Source: Euphorbia lathyris (Eukaryota; Streptophyta; Magnoliopsida; Malpighiales; Euphorbiaceae). From it: a stretch of 64,000 nucleotides of DNA. The position numbers were made by a program, and so were the translations under genes. Positions 20,825 through 32,357 of the stretch are shown here, piece by piece. The notes beneath the pieces were generated by a model. The model saw only the letters and a list, made by a program, of their open reading frames with translations. It was not told where the DNA came from and searched no databases. The DNA is taken from the NCBI RefSeq assembly GCF_963576675.1, contig NC_088913.1:27359001-27423000 (forward strand). The letters run 5' to 3'. Numbering within the stretch: the stretch's first letter is position 1; each line of letters starts with the position of its first letter.

Positions 20825-21642
20825 TCGTCGTAGCTCTTACGGTACAAATCACCTGCCATCAACATGTAATTTCGAGATTGAATGCTCAACGAATATTTTA
20901 CCTTTTTGGATGGGTCATTGAGGTAGTCGGTAAATGGTTTCCTCCAATCCTGAGCTAAGTTGATGTCGGTGTCGAACGATTCAAATTGGACACCTCTGTC
21001 TGCCACGGACGGATGACCTTGTCTTCTGATGATGACGACTTTGTATGCTGTTTCTTTGGAGATCTTCATTCCAGAAGCGATTTGGGCTAACTCGTCGGCT
21101 TCCCAGTTGTCATTTCTTGGAATATGCTCCAAACTGACCTCATCAAACATTTCCAGAAGTTGAATTGGAAACGCGAAATAAGGTAGCAAAGATAAACTTG
21201 AGCATTTATATTCTCCTGTTAGATGTCGGATAACCAATTGTGAATCACCGAAAATCTTGACCTCTTTCGCTCCTAGGTGTATCAAGATTTCTAAGCCGAT
21301 GATTAGAGCTTCATACTCAGCCTGGTTGTTCGTGCATTCAAAATCCAAGTTTACCGCTAATATTGTTTTAGTCCCGGATGGGGCTGTGATGATCACTCCT
21401 GCTCCGTTGGAACTGTCTGTACTTGAACCATCGAACTTTAACTGCCACGGTTCTTTGTGCATCAGATAAATTGGCAGTTCTGCTTCTTCGGGATATTAAA
21501 AGTTGGTTGGGTGGTCGGCCACAAAATCTGCAATTGCTTTCCCTTTTATCGAGGATTGCGGGAGATACACCAAAGTGAACTCGGCCAATGCTAGTGACCA
21601 TTTTCCTATTCTTCCTCATTTCTGCCGATAGCAATGTTCGAC
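20825..21642 (-). pseudogene. pol: Element 2 second RNase H (aRNH) with remnant of native RNase H
   Basis: The aRNH lies at about 21460-20990 and keeps its four acidic positions (KFDGS, AEYEA, GDSQ, ADEL). Upstream, at 21640-21500, the native RNase H is mostly gone: its start (AIYY) and its end (KAIADFVADHP) are only about 150 bp apart, so its centre has been lost, and stops lie near 21643 and 21497. Loss of the native domain while the second domain stays whole matches the view that aRNH took over the job in the Tat lineage. A frameshift near 20825 separates it from integrase. Confidence 0.85.
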
Positions 21643-23067
21643 TTAGTAGTAGATGGCTTGTTCATGACGGTTTGCATTGTCTTGGGCAAGCAAGCACCCA
21701 ATTGACTCGTCGGTTGCTGATATATAGAGCTTGAGTGGAGTACCCTCCCTTGGTGGCATCAACACAGGTGGGTTGCTCAAGTAAGTTTTGATCTCTTCGA
21801 ACGCCGCTTGATGCTTGTCGTTCCACTTGAAGCTTTCTTCGTCTTTGAGTCTTAACAGATCTGAGAATGCTCTGGATTTTCCAGCCAAGTTTGATATGAA
21901 TCGTCTCAGGTAGTTTACTTGGCCCAAGAACCGCTGCAACTCCTTCTTGTTCTTCGGAGGTTGTGCTTCTTTGATTGCTTTTGCCTTATTGTCGTCAATC
22001 TCGATCCCTCTTTGATGGACTAAAAATCTGAGGAAGTTTCCTGCTTTGACCCCAAAGGCACACTTTAGAGGATTGAGTTTCAAATTGTACTTACGCATCT
22101 GCTCGAAGCTCTTCCTCAAATGGCCGACGTGTTCTGCCTCTCGCTTGGATTTGACAACGATGTCGTCTACGTATACTTCCATGGAGGTGCCGAGTAAATC
22201 GTGAAAAATGGCATTCATTGCTCTTTGGTATGTGGCGCCGGCATTTTTCAAACCGAATGGCATGACGACCCATTCCAACGTACCAATTTACCCCGGGCAT
22301 CGAAATGCCGTTTTTGCAATGTCTTCTTCGGCAATGGGGATTTGGTTATATCCCGCATAGCAATCGCAAAGAGATATTAATTCATTTTTAGACACGGCAT
22401 CTACTAGCATATCGGCAATAGGCATCACATAGATGTCTTTTGGCGTAGCTAGATTTAGATCGCGGAAATCTACGCATACGCGTAATTTACCGTTCTTTTT
22501 TACTACAGGCACGACGTTAGATAGCCATACTGCGTATTTTGCTGGTCTGATGAATTTAGCCTTGAACAACTTTTCTATTTCTTCCTTCACCTTGCCTTGA
22601 ACCTCTTTGCTCATCCTTCTTGTTGGTTGTTTGAAGGGTTTGAACTCCGGTTTTATTGGCAATCTATGTTCCACTACGTTTTTGCTCAACCCGGGCATTT
22701 CATCATAATTCCAAGCGAAACAGTCTTTGAACTCCTGAAGCAAAACGATGATGGCTTCCTTTAAAGTTGGTCATAGTAAGCTACTGACGAACGTAACCCG
22801 AGGTTCCTCTTCTGTCCCTAGGTTCACTTCGTCTAGAGGGTCGACTGCCATGGAACCTTCATCTTCTAACTTCGGGTTCGCCCTTTTCAGATCTTGTAAT
22901 TGGATTTCTTCTCCTTGAGGATCTAGTTCTGCTATTCCTTTGGGTGCTTCGATTTCTGAGACCCTCATGTCGTTCTCCTGGTATAGTTTCTCCGCTAGTT
23001 GTTGTGCATTCAGTTTTGATATAGTGGTTGAAGCCACCGCTTCTTTTCCGGATGCTGTCTTAATCAT
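21643..23067 (-). pseudogene. pol: Element 2 reverse transcriptase
   Basis: One frame from ATG 23067 to a stop near 21643, with in-frame stops at about 22771 and 22288. The ATG overlaps the gag-protease stop as ATGA, so the pol frame begins by stop-start overlap. After an acidic linker come the RT core (KLRVCVDFRDLN near 22470), the FGLKNAGATYQRAMN segment near 22245, and catalytic YVDD near 22172-22161. RT makes cDNA from the element RNA. The two stops, unlike the ATGA junction, look like decay. Confidence 0.9.
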
Positions 23068-25967
23068 GGAATCTCTTCAATTATCGGTTCATCACGGAAT
23101 GGCCTTCGACGGGGCACGATTGCCGTTGGCCTTAGGATATTCTTAATCTCTTCGCCACATGATTGCTCTTTGTAATTGGATCCCACTCGGATTGGGCCTA
23201 CAGATTCCTCGTAGAGTCTAGCCTCGACCACATCTGAGTAGGTTTCGAATGGTTTCTCGTTTGCCCGAATGACTTCCACCTCGTCTCCCTTCCAGAACAG
23301 AAGAAGTTGGTGCAAAGACGAAGGGATGCATGAGTTGGAGTGAATCCAATCTCTCCCTAACAGTGCCTGATAGCTCGCGGTTGAATTTACCACGAAGAAA
23401 GCAGCCATGGCGGTGTGAGAGCCAACGGTGAGTTCCAATGGTAGGACGCCGTATGTCTTTGCAATTTCTCCCGTGAAGGCTGAAACTGACACCTCTGATG
23501 AGATTATATCTTCCTCTGATTTCCCTAAGGCTAGGACCATCTTCATAGGCATGATGTTAACGTCTGATCCATTGTCGATGAGCACTCTGGAGATTGGTTT
23601 GCCATTTACATGAGCCTTGACGTATAGAGGTTTGATGTGGCGAGTCATCATTGGAGTGGGCTTGTCGAAGTAAACCCTCTTCATGCCCTCTTCACCTGGT
23701 GCCTTCGGTGCTGCGTGTTCTCGCTCCTTGTACTCAGGCTTAGGGAATTCTTTCTTGATGTCTTCGCTTCTAAAGTCCGAAGGTAAGATTAAAGAGGTAG
23801 CTGCACAATCTACCCGTATGATGAAATCTCCAACCCGGATCTGGAGGTTCCTCTCTTGGTTTTTTCCTCCTCTTTTCGCATCGTTGGAGTTGACGCTGGA
23901 CGACTCCTTTTGACTATTTTTCTTTTCTGCCTCTCTTTTCCTTAATCTTCTCTTTGCATTCTTGGAGAGAGGCCTTGGGAATTTCTTGTGGCTATTCAAT
24001 TTCCATTCATCGACGGGGGACGTACTCGAAGGTGTCACGAAACGCGGCCGTTGTTGTTGCACGTCTCTTTTCTTTGCATTTTGTGACTGCTTTGAGCTGT
24101 CCTCCAATTTAGATGGCGTCGCTTTTGGTACCCATATCTGTCGGGTTCTCACGTCGCCCTGTTGCTTTCCTTTGCCCCCCCACACTAGTGAAGTGGCATT
24201 GATCATATTGGCTACCGGGAATGGGTCCTCGTCGATCAGCATGCTTTCCTTCTTTTCCGGGAATTGGAGTATCCCGCGGTTAATCCTATCCTGCACGGTG
24301 TTTCTAAAACCAAAACATGCTTGAGTGTTGTGGCTCCAGTTGTCGTGATACTTACAGTAGTTTCGTCCGTGTATTTCTTCTTTGGATGGGATCACATGTC
24401 TGGGAGGCAATGTGATGAACTGCTCCTTTAGCAGGTAGTCGAAGATCTCTTCCGTCTTCGAGACGTCAAACGTATATTGGGTGGTTGGGATCCTTTTAAC
24501 TACCTCTGGTGCTTTGGGATTTTTTACCAACACGGGACATGTTCGAGATCCGGTGTTCGTTAAGTCGGCAATGGCTACCTCATGCGTTTGTACCTCCCCT
24601 TGGTAGCTTCCCACAGAGTTCTTCTTGCGTCGATGATCCTCCCTCATCAACTCCTCATACTCTGAAACCTTGGCCACCAACTCGTAGTAGTCGCGGAAAT
24701 CTATCCCCTGAAATTTCTTCCGATTTTCGAATTCCAACCCACGTTGGGCAATCTTCACGAACTCGACCTCGGGGATGTTGATTCGACAACGATGTCGCAT
24801 ATTTTTGAATCGGTTGATAAAATTTTCAACCGGTTCTCCATGTCGTTGCGTCATTCGGGACAGCTCCGCAACACAGATCTCGGGCTCCGTTCGATAGAAC
24901 TGGTTGTGGAACAGTCTTTCCATTTGTTCCCATCCATGAATGGATCTGGATGGTAAGGTGGTGTACCAAGAGAAAGTTGGTCCTGTTAATGAACCTGGGA
25001 ATAGCCGCAAGCGTATCATGTCGAAGTTTGTGTCCATGCTCAAACCGCTGCACTGGAAGGTGAAGCGTGCCACGTGCTCCACAGTGGATTGCCCTTCTTC
25101 TCCTGAAAATAAAGGGAAATCGGGTACTCTAAAATTGTGGGGTAAAGGGTATAGCTGATCATAGTGCCGTGGATAGGGTTTCTGGAACTCGGGTCGGTAT
25201 ACTTCCCTCACGGCTGGCCCATAGATCTCTTGGACGATGTTTCTTATACGTTGGGCCTCTCCCAAGTTGTTGGTGGGCTCCATACGTGTGTGCGTCGTCC
25301 GTTGTGGGTGAAAGTTGGTTTGTCTCACATTGCCCCCGGTATTACGAGCATGGCTTTCCTCGTAATGTTCGGCATGGTTACTAGGTCCGGTATGAGATCT
25401 AAACTGTTGTTGAGGTGGTGGGACTTGAATGGGTTCTGGGCTGATCCTGTCACCGCGCTCATTGAACCTGAGATTCTCTTCTCGAGCTGGTGGCGGGGTA
25501 TACCTTTCCCCAGCTCCTGATGTCGGTGTTTTCTTCCCACCGTCTACCGGTCCTTGAGATGTCGACCTTTGTGTGAACAGCTCGGCGCACTTTTCCGGGT
25601 TTTTGCTGATCTCTCCGGTTAAATCAACGATCCTTTCCTCGAGAGGCGGTCCCTTGTTGGAATTGTTCACCGCCTCATTGTTGGCTTGCATTGCCTTGCA
25701 CATATCCTCATAACTCTCTCTCATGGATTGCGAAAATCCATGTAGAAATTGGTTGATCTGCTTCTCTAGTTTTGCTAAAAATGGTGCCATGTCGAATATG
25801 GGTGGGCCTTGAGGTGGTTGTTGGTTTGCACCTCCGCTATTGTTCACGGTCTCAGCCGCACAACCTTCAGGCATGCCGGGTTCGTTGCTCTGATCCCGGT
25901 TTTGATTTTGACTCTCTTCGGAGTCCGATGGGATGAGATCTTTCCCCGTGTTCTTCCTAGGAGGCAT
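23064..25967 (-). CDS. gag-pro: Element 2 Gag-protease polyprotein, open
   Basis: An uninterrupted 967-codon frame from ATG 25967 (first gag ATG after the primer sites) to TGA 23064-23066. Residues 1-280 are polar and Pro/Gln-rich. Residues about 280-445 form one Retrotrans_gag capsid unit (VPDFPLFSGE start, FSWYTTLP core). A zinc knuckle variant CX2HX4HX4C lies at 538-551. The C-terminal third is Lys-rich, then an aspartic protease with a LIDNGSDVN active-site segment and ALLGRDW near 800-890. Gag forms the particle and protease matures it. This is the only long intact frame of element 2; it is a transposon gene, not a host gene. Confidence 0.9.
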   Translation of the reverse strand: MPPRKNTGKDLIPSDSEESQNQNRDQSNEPGMPEGCAAETVNNSGGANQQPPQGPPIFDMAPFLAKLEKQINQFLHGFSQSMRESYEDMCKAMQANNEAVNNSNKGPPLEERIVDLTGEISKNPEKCAELFTQRSTSQGPVDGGKKTPTSGAGERYTPPPAREENLRFNERGDRISPEPIQVPPPQQQFRSHTGPSNHAEHYEESHARNTGGNVRQTNFHPQRTTHTRMEPTNNLGEAQRIRNIVQEIYGPAVREVYRPEFQKPYPRHYDQLYPLPHNFRVPDFPLFSGEEGQSTVEHVARFTFQCSGLSMDTNFDMIRLRLFPGSLTGPTFSWYTTLPSRSIHGWEQMERLFHNQFYRTEPEICVAELSRMTQRHGEPVENFINRFKNMRHRCRINIPEVEFVKIAQRGLEFENRKKFQGIDFRDYYELVAKVSEYEELMREDHRRKKNSVGSYQGEVQTHEVAIADLTNTGSRTCPVLVKNPKAPEVVKRIPTTQYTFDVSKTEEIFDYLLKEQFITLPPRHVIPSKEEIHGRNYCKYHDNWSHNTQACFGFRNTVQDRINRGILQFPEKKESMLIDEDPFPVANMINATSLVWGGKGKQQGDVRTRQIWVPKATPSKLEDSSKQSQNAKKRDVQQQRPRFVTPSSTSPVDEWKLNSHKKFPRPLSKNAKRRLRKREAEKKNSQKESSSVNSNDAKRGGKNQERNLQIRVGDFIIRVDCAATSLILPSDFRSEDIKKEFPKPEYKEREHAAPKAPGEEGMKRVYFDKPTPMMTRHIKPLYVKAHVNGKPISRVLIDNGSDVNIMPMKMVLALGKSEEDIISSEVSVSAFTGEIAKTYGVLPLELTVGSHTAMAAFFVVNSTASYQALLGRDWIHSNSCIPSSLHQLLLFWKGDEVEVIRANEKPFETYSDVVEARLYEESVGPIRVGSNYKEQSCGEEIKNILRPTAIVPRRRPFRDEPIIEEIP

Positions 25968-26099
25968 TCTCCGTGAGTACTTATAGGTGAAAATTATGAA
26001 ATTATGTTAGTAATCTAGTGCTGAAAAAGAAAGAACAAGGAAATAAATAAATGCTTATTAATGGAATAAAAGCAAGGCATGAAAAACAAGTGGTTTAAA

Positions 26100-26469
26100 A
26101 ACTGACTGAAAAAAGAAACGAGTTTTAAATTTTTGGGAAAGCCTAAGAAAAAAGTCCCACTGGGCGTGCCAAAAATTGTTAGCGTTAGCTAATAAATTTT
26201 GGTAAAGTGGAAGTGGGATAATGAGTGTGGAAAAATTATGTGTGATGGGTATTGAAATTTTTAGCAAAGCCTAAGAAAAAAGGTCCCACTGGGCGTGCCA
26301 AAAATTGTTAGCGTTAGCTAATAAATTTTGGTATGGTAAAGTGGGGCGAGAAAAGTGCAATACGAGGTCCAAAAAATAATAAATTGTGTAAAAAAGAAAG
26401 TTTTAGGTTCTATATGCAATTTTTGGTAGCCTAAAAAAAACAAAAGGTCCCACTGGGCGTGCCAAAAAT
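26100..26469 (-). repeat. Three copies of the primer binding site region of element 2
   Basis: The - strand sequence TGGCACGCCCAGTGGGAC occurs at 26447-26464 (adjacent to the LTR), 26283-26300 and 26154-26171. Each is preceded by AATTTTT and a copy of the LTR end GCTAACA, and each is followed by a similar purine stretch. The copy next to the LTR is the normal primer site; the other two form a tandem triplication of the LTR edge with spacings of about 130 and 164 bp. The partner tRNA is not identified. Confidence 0.85.
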
Positions 26470-28366
26470 TGTTAGCGATATTTTTTGAATATGCTAATTT
26501 TAACCTTGTCACGTGTGGTTAGGGTGCGGGCGTGCCAGAGAAGATTACTTCTCAATTGAAATGGTTAAGTTTATGGAATGTGCGCGCCAAAACTTGAATT
26601 CTAAACGAAACGATTGGCGAGGAACGCAAGGATTGAAAAAGTCCCTCTTGTGTCTCTAGCGCCGTTATAGAAACTTTGCTAGATAAATTGTTTTATTTAA
26701 GCTAATGCGGGTAAATTGAAGACGAGAAAATAAAGGAATTTAAAGTGCGAAATTGACACGAAATTTGGTGAAAAATCGGTATTTTATTGATGTAAATCAA
26801 GGTTTGAATACATGTGTTTGAGGTAATTAAAAATGAATTACAATTGAAGAACTTCTATACTAAACATATAGCTAATTCAATTGAAATGGAAGAACAAATC
26901 AAATACAAGGAATTGAAATGCAATTAAAATAAATTGGAATTCAACAACAAACTCGGAGCCACAATAGCTATCTCGGATTGACGTTGAATTTTGGTGTCGG
27001 CTGGAAGTTCTTGGAGAGCTGCAACCGGTCGGGCCCGTACGGTATATGATCTTGGCAATAGCAAAACGTTGATAGGCAAATGGGGCAGATTTAAACTTTG
27101 ACTTTGGGGAGCTTGGTTGGAGTGTTTAAGAACACGGAATTGGGCAAGTAAATAGTGTAAATTGAACTTCGGGAGGTTAGGAACAACCTTCTATAAGGGA
27201 TCGAAGGCTAAAACGGATTCTAAATGGACGGAATCTGGCTTTGAAAACAACTAGTCGAATCTGGGAAATTCTGGGCAGAATAGCTAAAATGATTTGGGGT
27301 GCAAAGATCAGCTTGTAGATAGAGTTTCTGGACACGGAATTCGGAAAGTAAATACACTAGATCGAACTTCAGAACGTTAGGAACAACTTTGTCGAAGGGA
27401 TCGAAAGCAAAAAATCACTTTAAATGGACAGAATTGAGCTTTGAAAAAGGATGGACGAATCTGAAAAATTACTTTAGAAAGGAAATTCTAATTGAAAACT
27501 TGAGCAGAGTAACGACTTAAAAACACTAATTCGAGTCGAGAAACTTGAAAAGAGGCTTTGGAACTTGAATTGAAGCTAAAGGAAGCTAAATGAGGGATTA
27601 GAACTAAGAAAAACGAAGAACGAAAAGAAGAACTTAGAAGAACTTGAAGAACTAGGAGCTAAGAGCTAAGAACTAAAAAGAGAGCATTGAGAGTAACCTT
27701 TGGAGATTGGTTTTGTTGTGTGTTGAGTGTGTGTTTTAGTGTAGGGGAGGGGGTCTATTTATAGTATTTTTGAGTGGCACTTTGGTAATTATTGAGTGGT
27801 ATTTGGGTATTTTGGTCTTTTCATCATCAACTAACTCAACTAACTCTAACCAACTAACTTAACTTCCTCAACTGCCGTTGACTGCTTCCGGAAGAGACGA
27901 TACGCCTCGCGTATGTCCTACTACGCCCTGCGTGTTGTGTCTCCTGGGCCTTGTGCGTTTCATTGCTGATTTTTACGCGTGGCGTCTCTGGTGTCACGTC
28001 TCGCGTAAAGGAGTACGCCCTGCGTATTGGCGGATACGCCCTGCGTATCCGTGCTTCTGATCTTGGAACACTCTGCGGATGCGTCTTACGCATGACGTAT
28101 TGGCAAGTACGTCCCGCGTAATAAAGTACGCCCCGCGTAAAGTGAAGGACGCGCTGCGTATTTGAGTCTCTGACGTTTCATTTCTCCGGACGCCTTGTTT
28201 ACGCGCTGCGCATGGAGAACACGCCCCGCGTGGTGCCGGACTCTCTCGTGGGTTGAAGGTTAGTTTACACGTGTATTATTTTCTAGAAAATATAAACTAT
28301 ATCCTAAAAACATGACCCAAGCATTTTATATACATAAAAATAATTATTTTATTTTTTGGGCCAACA
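26470..28366 (-). repeat. 5' LTR of element 2 (1897 bp)
   Basis: On the - strand it starts TGTTGGCCC (28366) and ends GCTAACA (26470) just before the primer site. The U3 carries many ACGC-GGG-GCGT motifs (27890-28240); a TATA box lies at 27756-27763. The R/U5 half has two diverged direct repeats in which TTCGTCCA..., GATCCCTT and CCGTGT segments recur. The right-hand flank CTTTC may be the target duplication; its partner is outside the window. Confidence 0.88.
27756..27763 (-). promoter_or_regulatory. TATA box of the element 2 LTR
   Basis: TATAAATA on the - strand, matching the position of the same motif at 55705-55712 in the related + strand LTR. Confidence 0.7.
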
Positions 28367-28596
28367 CTTTCATAACTTCATATATTAGAATGAACTTAAT
28401 TGGTATTTGATCAACATCTACTACAAATATTTAACCAAAAATAAAAATGTACCATCTCTCATATCAAGATGTCAATCTAAACTGAACAAAATCAAAATTA
28501 TATTACAAATGCATCTCTTTTTCATCCGATTCATGGCAGAGAGAAATTCTACTTTTCTCCCGATATAATACATCGGACCAATCAAAAAATGGGTCA
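28367..28596. other. Spacer between element 2 and the host gene 3' end
   Basis: AT-rich, 230 bp. It probably holds the 3' UTR and poly(A) signals of the - strand gene that ends at 28597; nothing else is seen. Confidence 0.5.
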
Positions 28597-31500
28597 TCAG
28601 ATCTGTCCTTTAGCTGCAGCATCAGTCAGTTCCGTAGTCCTAGCCAAATGCTTGCTTCCATTTAGGTGACAGTTCATGTTTCCTTCACTAGTGCAGCTTA
28701 CATTACAAATGGTGCACCACCACTTACAATCTCTAACCTCAACAACGGATCCACTTTTCAGATTCATTGCTTCACATTCCGGTGAATTGAAGTTAATTTC
28801 CGATGAAGCAGAAGAAACCTCACCTTTTCCAGACATTTCCTCCACTTTCTGATTTTCACAGGCAGCCAAATGCCGTTTCGATTGAAGATGTGAAACCAGA
28901 TTGTTTTTATTCTCGAGCATTACGTGACATATGGGACAAGTCCATGGCTTGAAATAATACTTGGTATTTGGTCTGGCTTTTAGACTCTCTAAAGCCTTGG
29001 CATGTCTTTGACCTTGAAAATGTGCAATGAGATTGAGCTTTCTTGGGCATTTTACCTTGCATAAAACACAAGTCCATAATTCTTGGCTGCTCTTGGCTGC
29101 ACAAGTTTCTGCTTCAATTGTAGCACAAGCCAATTCTTTTTGCAATTTCTCGGAAGTTATAAGATCAGGAAGATTATTTCGTCCGACTATTTCAGCATAT
29201 GTTGCAATTCTTGGCTGACCCAAGACAGATTCTATTTGTGTAACCTGAAATTGTGGTAAATACATAAGCACTAAGAGTCAAACTTCACAAGCATAAAAAA
29301 AGAAGCACTTCAAATAAAAAAGTATCCTAATGCATTTCAGGCTTCCTAATTTCTGACGCAACAACATGATTACAGAGAGAACACAACCGGTTCGACACAA
29401 TGATCATTGTTGTGTTATTTATATCATTTGGAATATATTTACCAAACTACGTCCATTCTATGCAAAACCGCCTATGCAGATTGGGAAAGCTTTTGCAGTT
29501 CATATTCTGGAAGAATTTATCTGTTATAGATGAAATTTCTGTAAAAAGACATACAAGATCAACATCTTACTGGCTTGGTTGTTGATAGTCCATCCTTCTG
29601 TGTTATTTCTACAGCATTAATGGCTTTCTGGAGAACTGTAGCCTGCTCCAACCGCGGCTGCAATTTATAAAATCAGTTCATAGGTAAGCTTTTGAAGAAA
29701 TGCAATAACCAGGAAAATGAGAGAAGGTAGCATAAAATAAATTTGGCAAAAAGCATCCTGAGCCCCCTGATCTTTCATTGTTTGGTGCATTAAGCCCTCG
29801 ATCTTTTATTTAGACACATTGAGCCCCTGATCTTTCACCATTTGGTGCATTAAGCCCTCGATCTTTCATTTAGACACATTGAGCCCTTGATCTTTCATAT
29901 ATGAGTGTATTAGGTCCTTCCATAAATCAATTAATATATAGGTTTATTAAGGGCATGTTTGGTGTGACAACAAATGATGTTCTAAAAATAACAAATTATA
30001 AAATAAAATATATATTATACAAATTAATAAAAATAATTTAAATAAAAAATAAAAAATTTATTGAACACAATAAAACCTTATTTTTCGATAATTATGTTCT
30101 AAAAATAAAAATAATGTTAAAATTGAAGCACATTTTGTGGAAATAAGAAGGGTAATTTTATCAATAACAAGTAACTACAAACAACTGTTCATGAAAAGAG
30201 CTTTTCGTGAAAAGCTCCAAAATGTTGCAGTTTCCAGAGAAAATGCGAAACGTTGCAGTTATATAAACCTAACCAAACATGCCCTTAATAAACCTATATA
30301 TTAATTGATTTACGGAAGGGCCTAATACACCCATATATGAAAGATCAAGGGCTCAATGTGTCTAAATGAAAGATCGAGGGCTTAATGCACCAAATGATGA
30401 AAGATCAGGGGCTTAATGTGTCTAAATAAAAGATCGAGGGTTTAATGCACCAAACAATGAAAGATCAGGGGCCTCAGGATGCTTTTTGCCAATAAATTTT
30501 GAGTTAAAGACCATAGAACATGTATACCATTAGATTCTGCCGGGCTTCAAGTTCGGTTTCCTTCAAGATGTCCAACAATTTGATAAACCAGTTGAAGACA
30601 AAGCGAGGATGCATAGACGACAGACATGGACGGACAAGTTGATTATAGATGTAAAAAGAACCATCGAAGTGAGGTGTAATCAAGCAACCCACTATTATTA
30701 GCTTCATGTAAGGCCAATAGGGCAACCTTGATTAAGGGAGATCAAAAACATTAGGTCCAAAGAAAACATGTATAACAGAATAGCTACCTAACATTACAAG
30801 CAAGAACATTTATAGCTACCCAAACAAGTAAAACAATCAACGAATTAATACAAGGTTGTTCTAACTCAACCGAAAAGGTAAGAGGATGATCATCGCACGT
30901 ATATAGAATCATATAGCTCGCTAATTAACCAATGTGGTACTTGTGTAGTATATCTAGTAATTGATTATTTCATGATACTCTCAACAAAAAGGCTCTTAAA
31001 GTCAGTATTTGCTTGTATCTTGTATATGTTTTCATGAAGACCCGCCTAAAGGCATTTCTTCAGAATAATAATGAAGGGAAAGATACCTAGAATAATAATA
31101 AATCTTCAGAATAATAATCAAGAGCAAAGAGTATTTAAAATGCAGGTTTTCAGTAGTAAAATTACCAGTGTAGTAGGTGCTCAAAAGTATTTTCAAATAG
31201 TAAAATCAAGGAAAAGCAGATCCAATAACTGATGAGCTTCTCGGTGTCAGAGTTCGAGTTGGTCTCAATCGCTTGAATGGAAGCACATCTGTTAAGTATA
31301 TACTCAACATGAGAATCTGTTAACATAAGGCTATTTATTTCATTTGCATTCAAAATAGTTTGAAACTAAATGTAAAATTCATGGTATTTTTATGAAGTGT
31401 TTTAAAATCACCAATTAAGTCCCTAACATATATAAATTGAAATAAAATCGTATTCAGAAATGCCTGGCCTTGATAGGAAGATGATCGAACACCAGTTACC

Positions 31501-32357
31501 GATCAAGCAAGGCTTCAAACCTTACAAGTAACCGCCCAGCCCAGAGTTCGGTTATTTTATATTCAGTTTGATTGGAAAAATATTTTCGGACTTTTTAGGT
31601 TTCGGTTATAAGTTTAGTTTTAATAAAACATTGGTTTAAAACCAAATCAAAACTAATATATTATACTAAAATAATTTTTTTTACATGTTTTTAGGCTCAA
31701 CTATTTATTTTTTTTACTAAAACTAAGCTCATATCTGAAAGCGAAAATACCATACAATATGAATTATCAACCCTAATTCACAATATAAAATAACTGAACC
31801 GATAACCAAAACATAAAATAAAAATAATTTTCTCAAAAAAAAAACATAAAATATAAATAAAACAATCAGAAAACAAACAAATTTTTTATTTCAATTAAAG
31901 GAGCAATTTTAACATAAGTTGAAGATTTAGTTAGAATTTTATAAGGATAAGGATCTAATTGACTCTCTACATGTATCAGTTGAGAATCTAATTAGAAAGT
32001 TAAAAAACCTAATTGATTTTAAAATATAGATTGAAGACCTAATTGAGCTTTGAAGATAGAGATGCATGGAGTGAAAAGAGAGTTACATACAAGGGATATA
32101 TTATAGCAAAAAGAGGCCTGCAAGAAGAAGAGCAAAAGAATTGAAGTCAATACCCATAAACAGAAGGAAAATCACAATCATGTATTCCTAAAACCAGCTT
32201 CATCAAGTTTTTTTTTTTTTTTTGATAAAAGCTTCATCAAGTTTTAATTAAAGCAAAAGAATACACAAAATTAGGAATCAAAGGCATTATTAACATACCA
32301 TGAGACAATGTGAAAGCATTCCAAAGCAAATTTGAAGATGAGACCCGTAAAACCCAT
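28597..32357 (-). CDS. HVA22/TB2-DP1 family protein with three C-terminal zinc fingers
   Basis: Six exons with GT-AG introns and a continuous frame: 32357-32299, 32117-32091 (27-nt microexon), 31288-31166, 30726-30528, 29657-29571, 29244-28597; 380 residues. The first four exons encode a TB2/DP1/HVA22 domain (about residues 1-136), with the YPLCASIQAIE motif and hydrophobic hairpins (YWICFSLILLFE; LPYWPYMKLIIVG). Proteins of this family bend the ER membrane; plant HVA22s are often ABA- or stress-linked. The last exon has three U1-like C2H2 fingers (WTCVLCKVKC..H....H; WTCPICHVML..H....H; WWCTICNVSC..H....H), which in other proteins often bind double-stranded RNA. It is the only gene here that looks intact and host-owned. 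The exon model is by eye; the microexon is supported because both junctions and the frame fit. Confidence 0.88.
29745..30490. mobile_element. Mutator-type foldback MITE in intron 4 of the HVA22-like gene
   Basis: It has long inverted arms of about 219 bp (29745-29963 and 30272-30490) starting GGCAAAAAGCATCCTGAG. It is flanked by a perfect 9-bp duplication AATAAATTT (29736-29744, 30491-30499), the length typical of Mutator-like elements. The arms hold internal direct repeats of about 62 bp (GATCTTTCAT...TTGGTGCATTAAGCCCTCG). No coding sequence. It lies between exons 4 and 5 and could affect splicing or small RNA levels. Confidence 0.88.

Larger units (their letters stand above)
17605..28366 (-). 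mobile_element. Element 2: Tat-lineage Ty3/Gypsy retrotransposon, - strand, 3' end displaced
   Basis: Its 5' LTR is 26470-28366 on the - strand, followed downward by primer sites, gag-protease, RT, RNase H, aRNH and integrase, then an antisense gene cut at 17605 by element 1. Its 3' LTR should lie left of the window, beyond element 1. The intact acidic residues of aRNH place it in the Tat lineage, but its Gag is of the ordinary single-capsid kind and it belongs to a different family from element 1. Several stops and at least one frameshift disable it. A relative of its LTR lies at 54896-59702. Confidence 0.9.
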
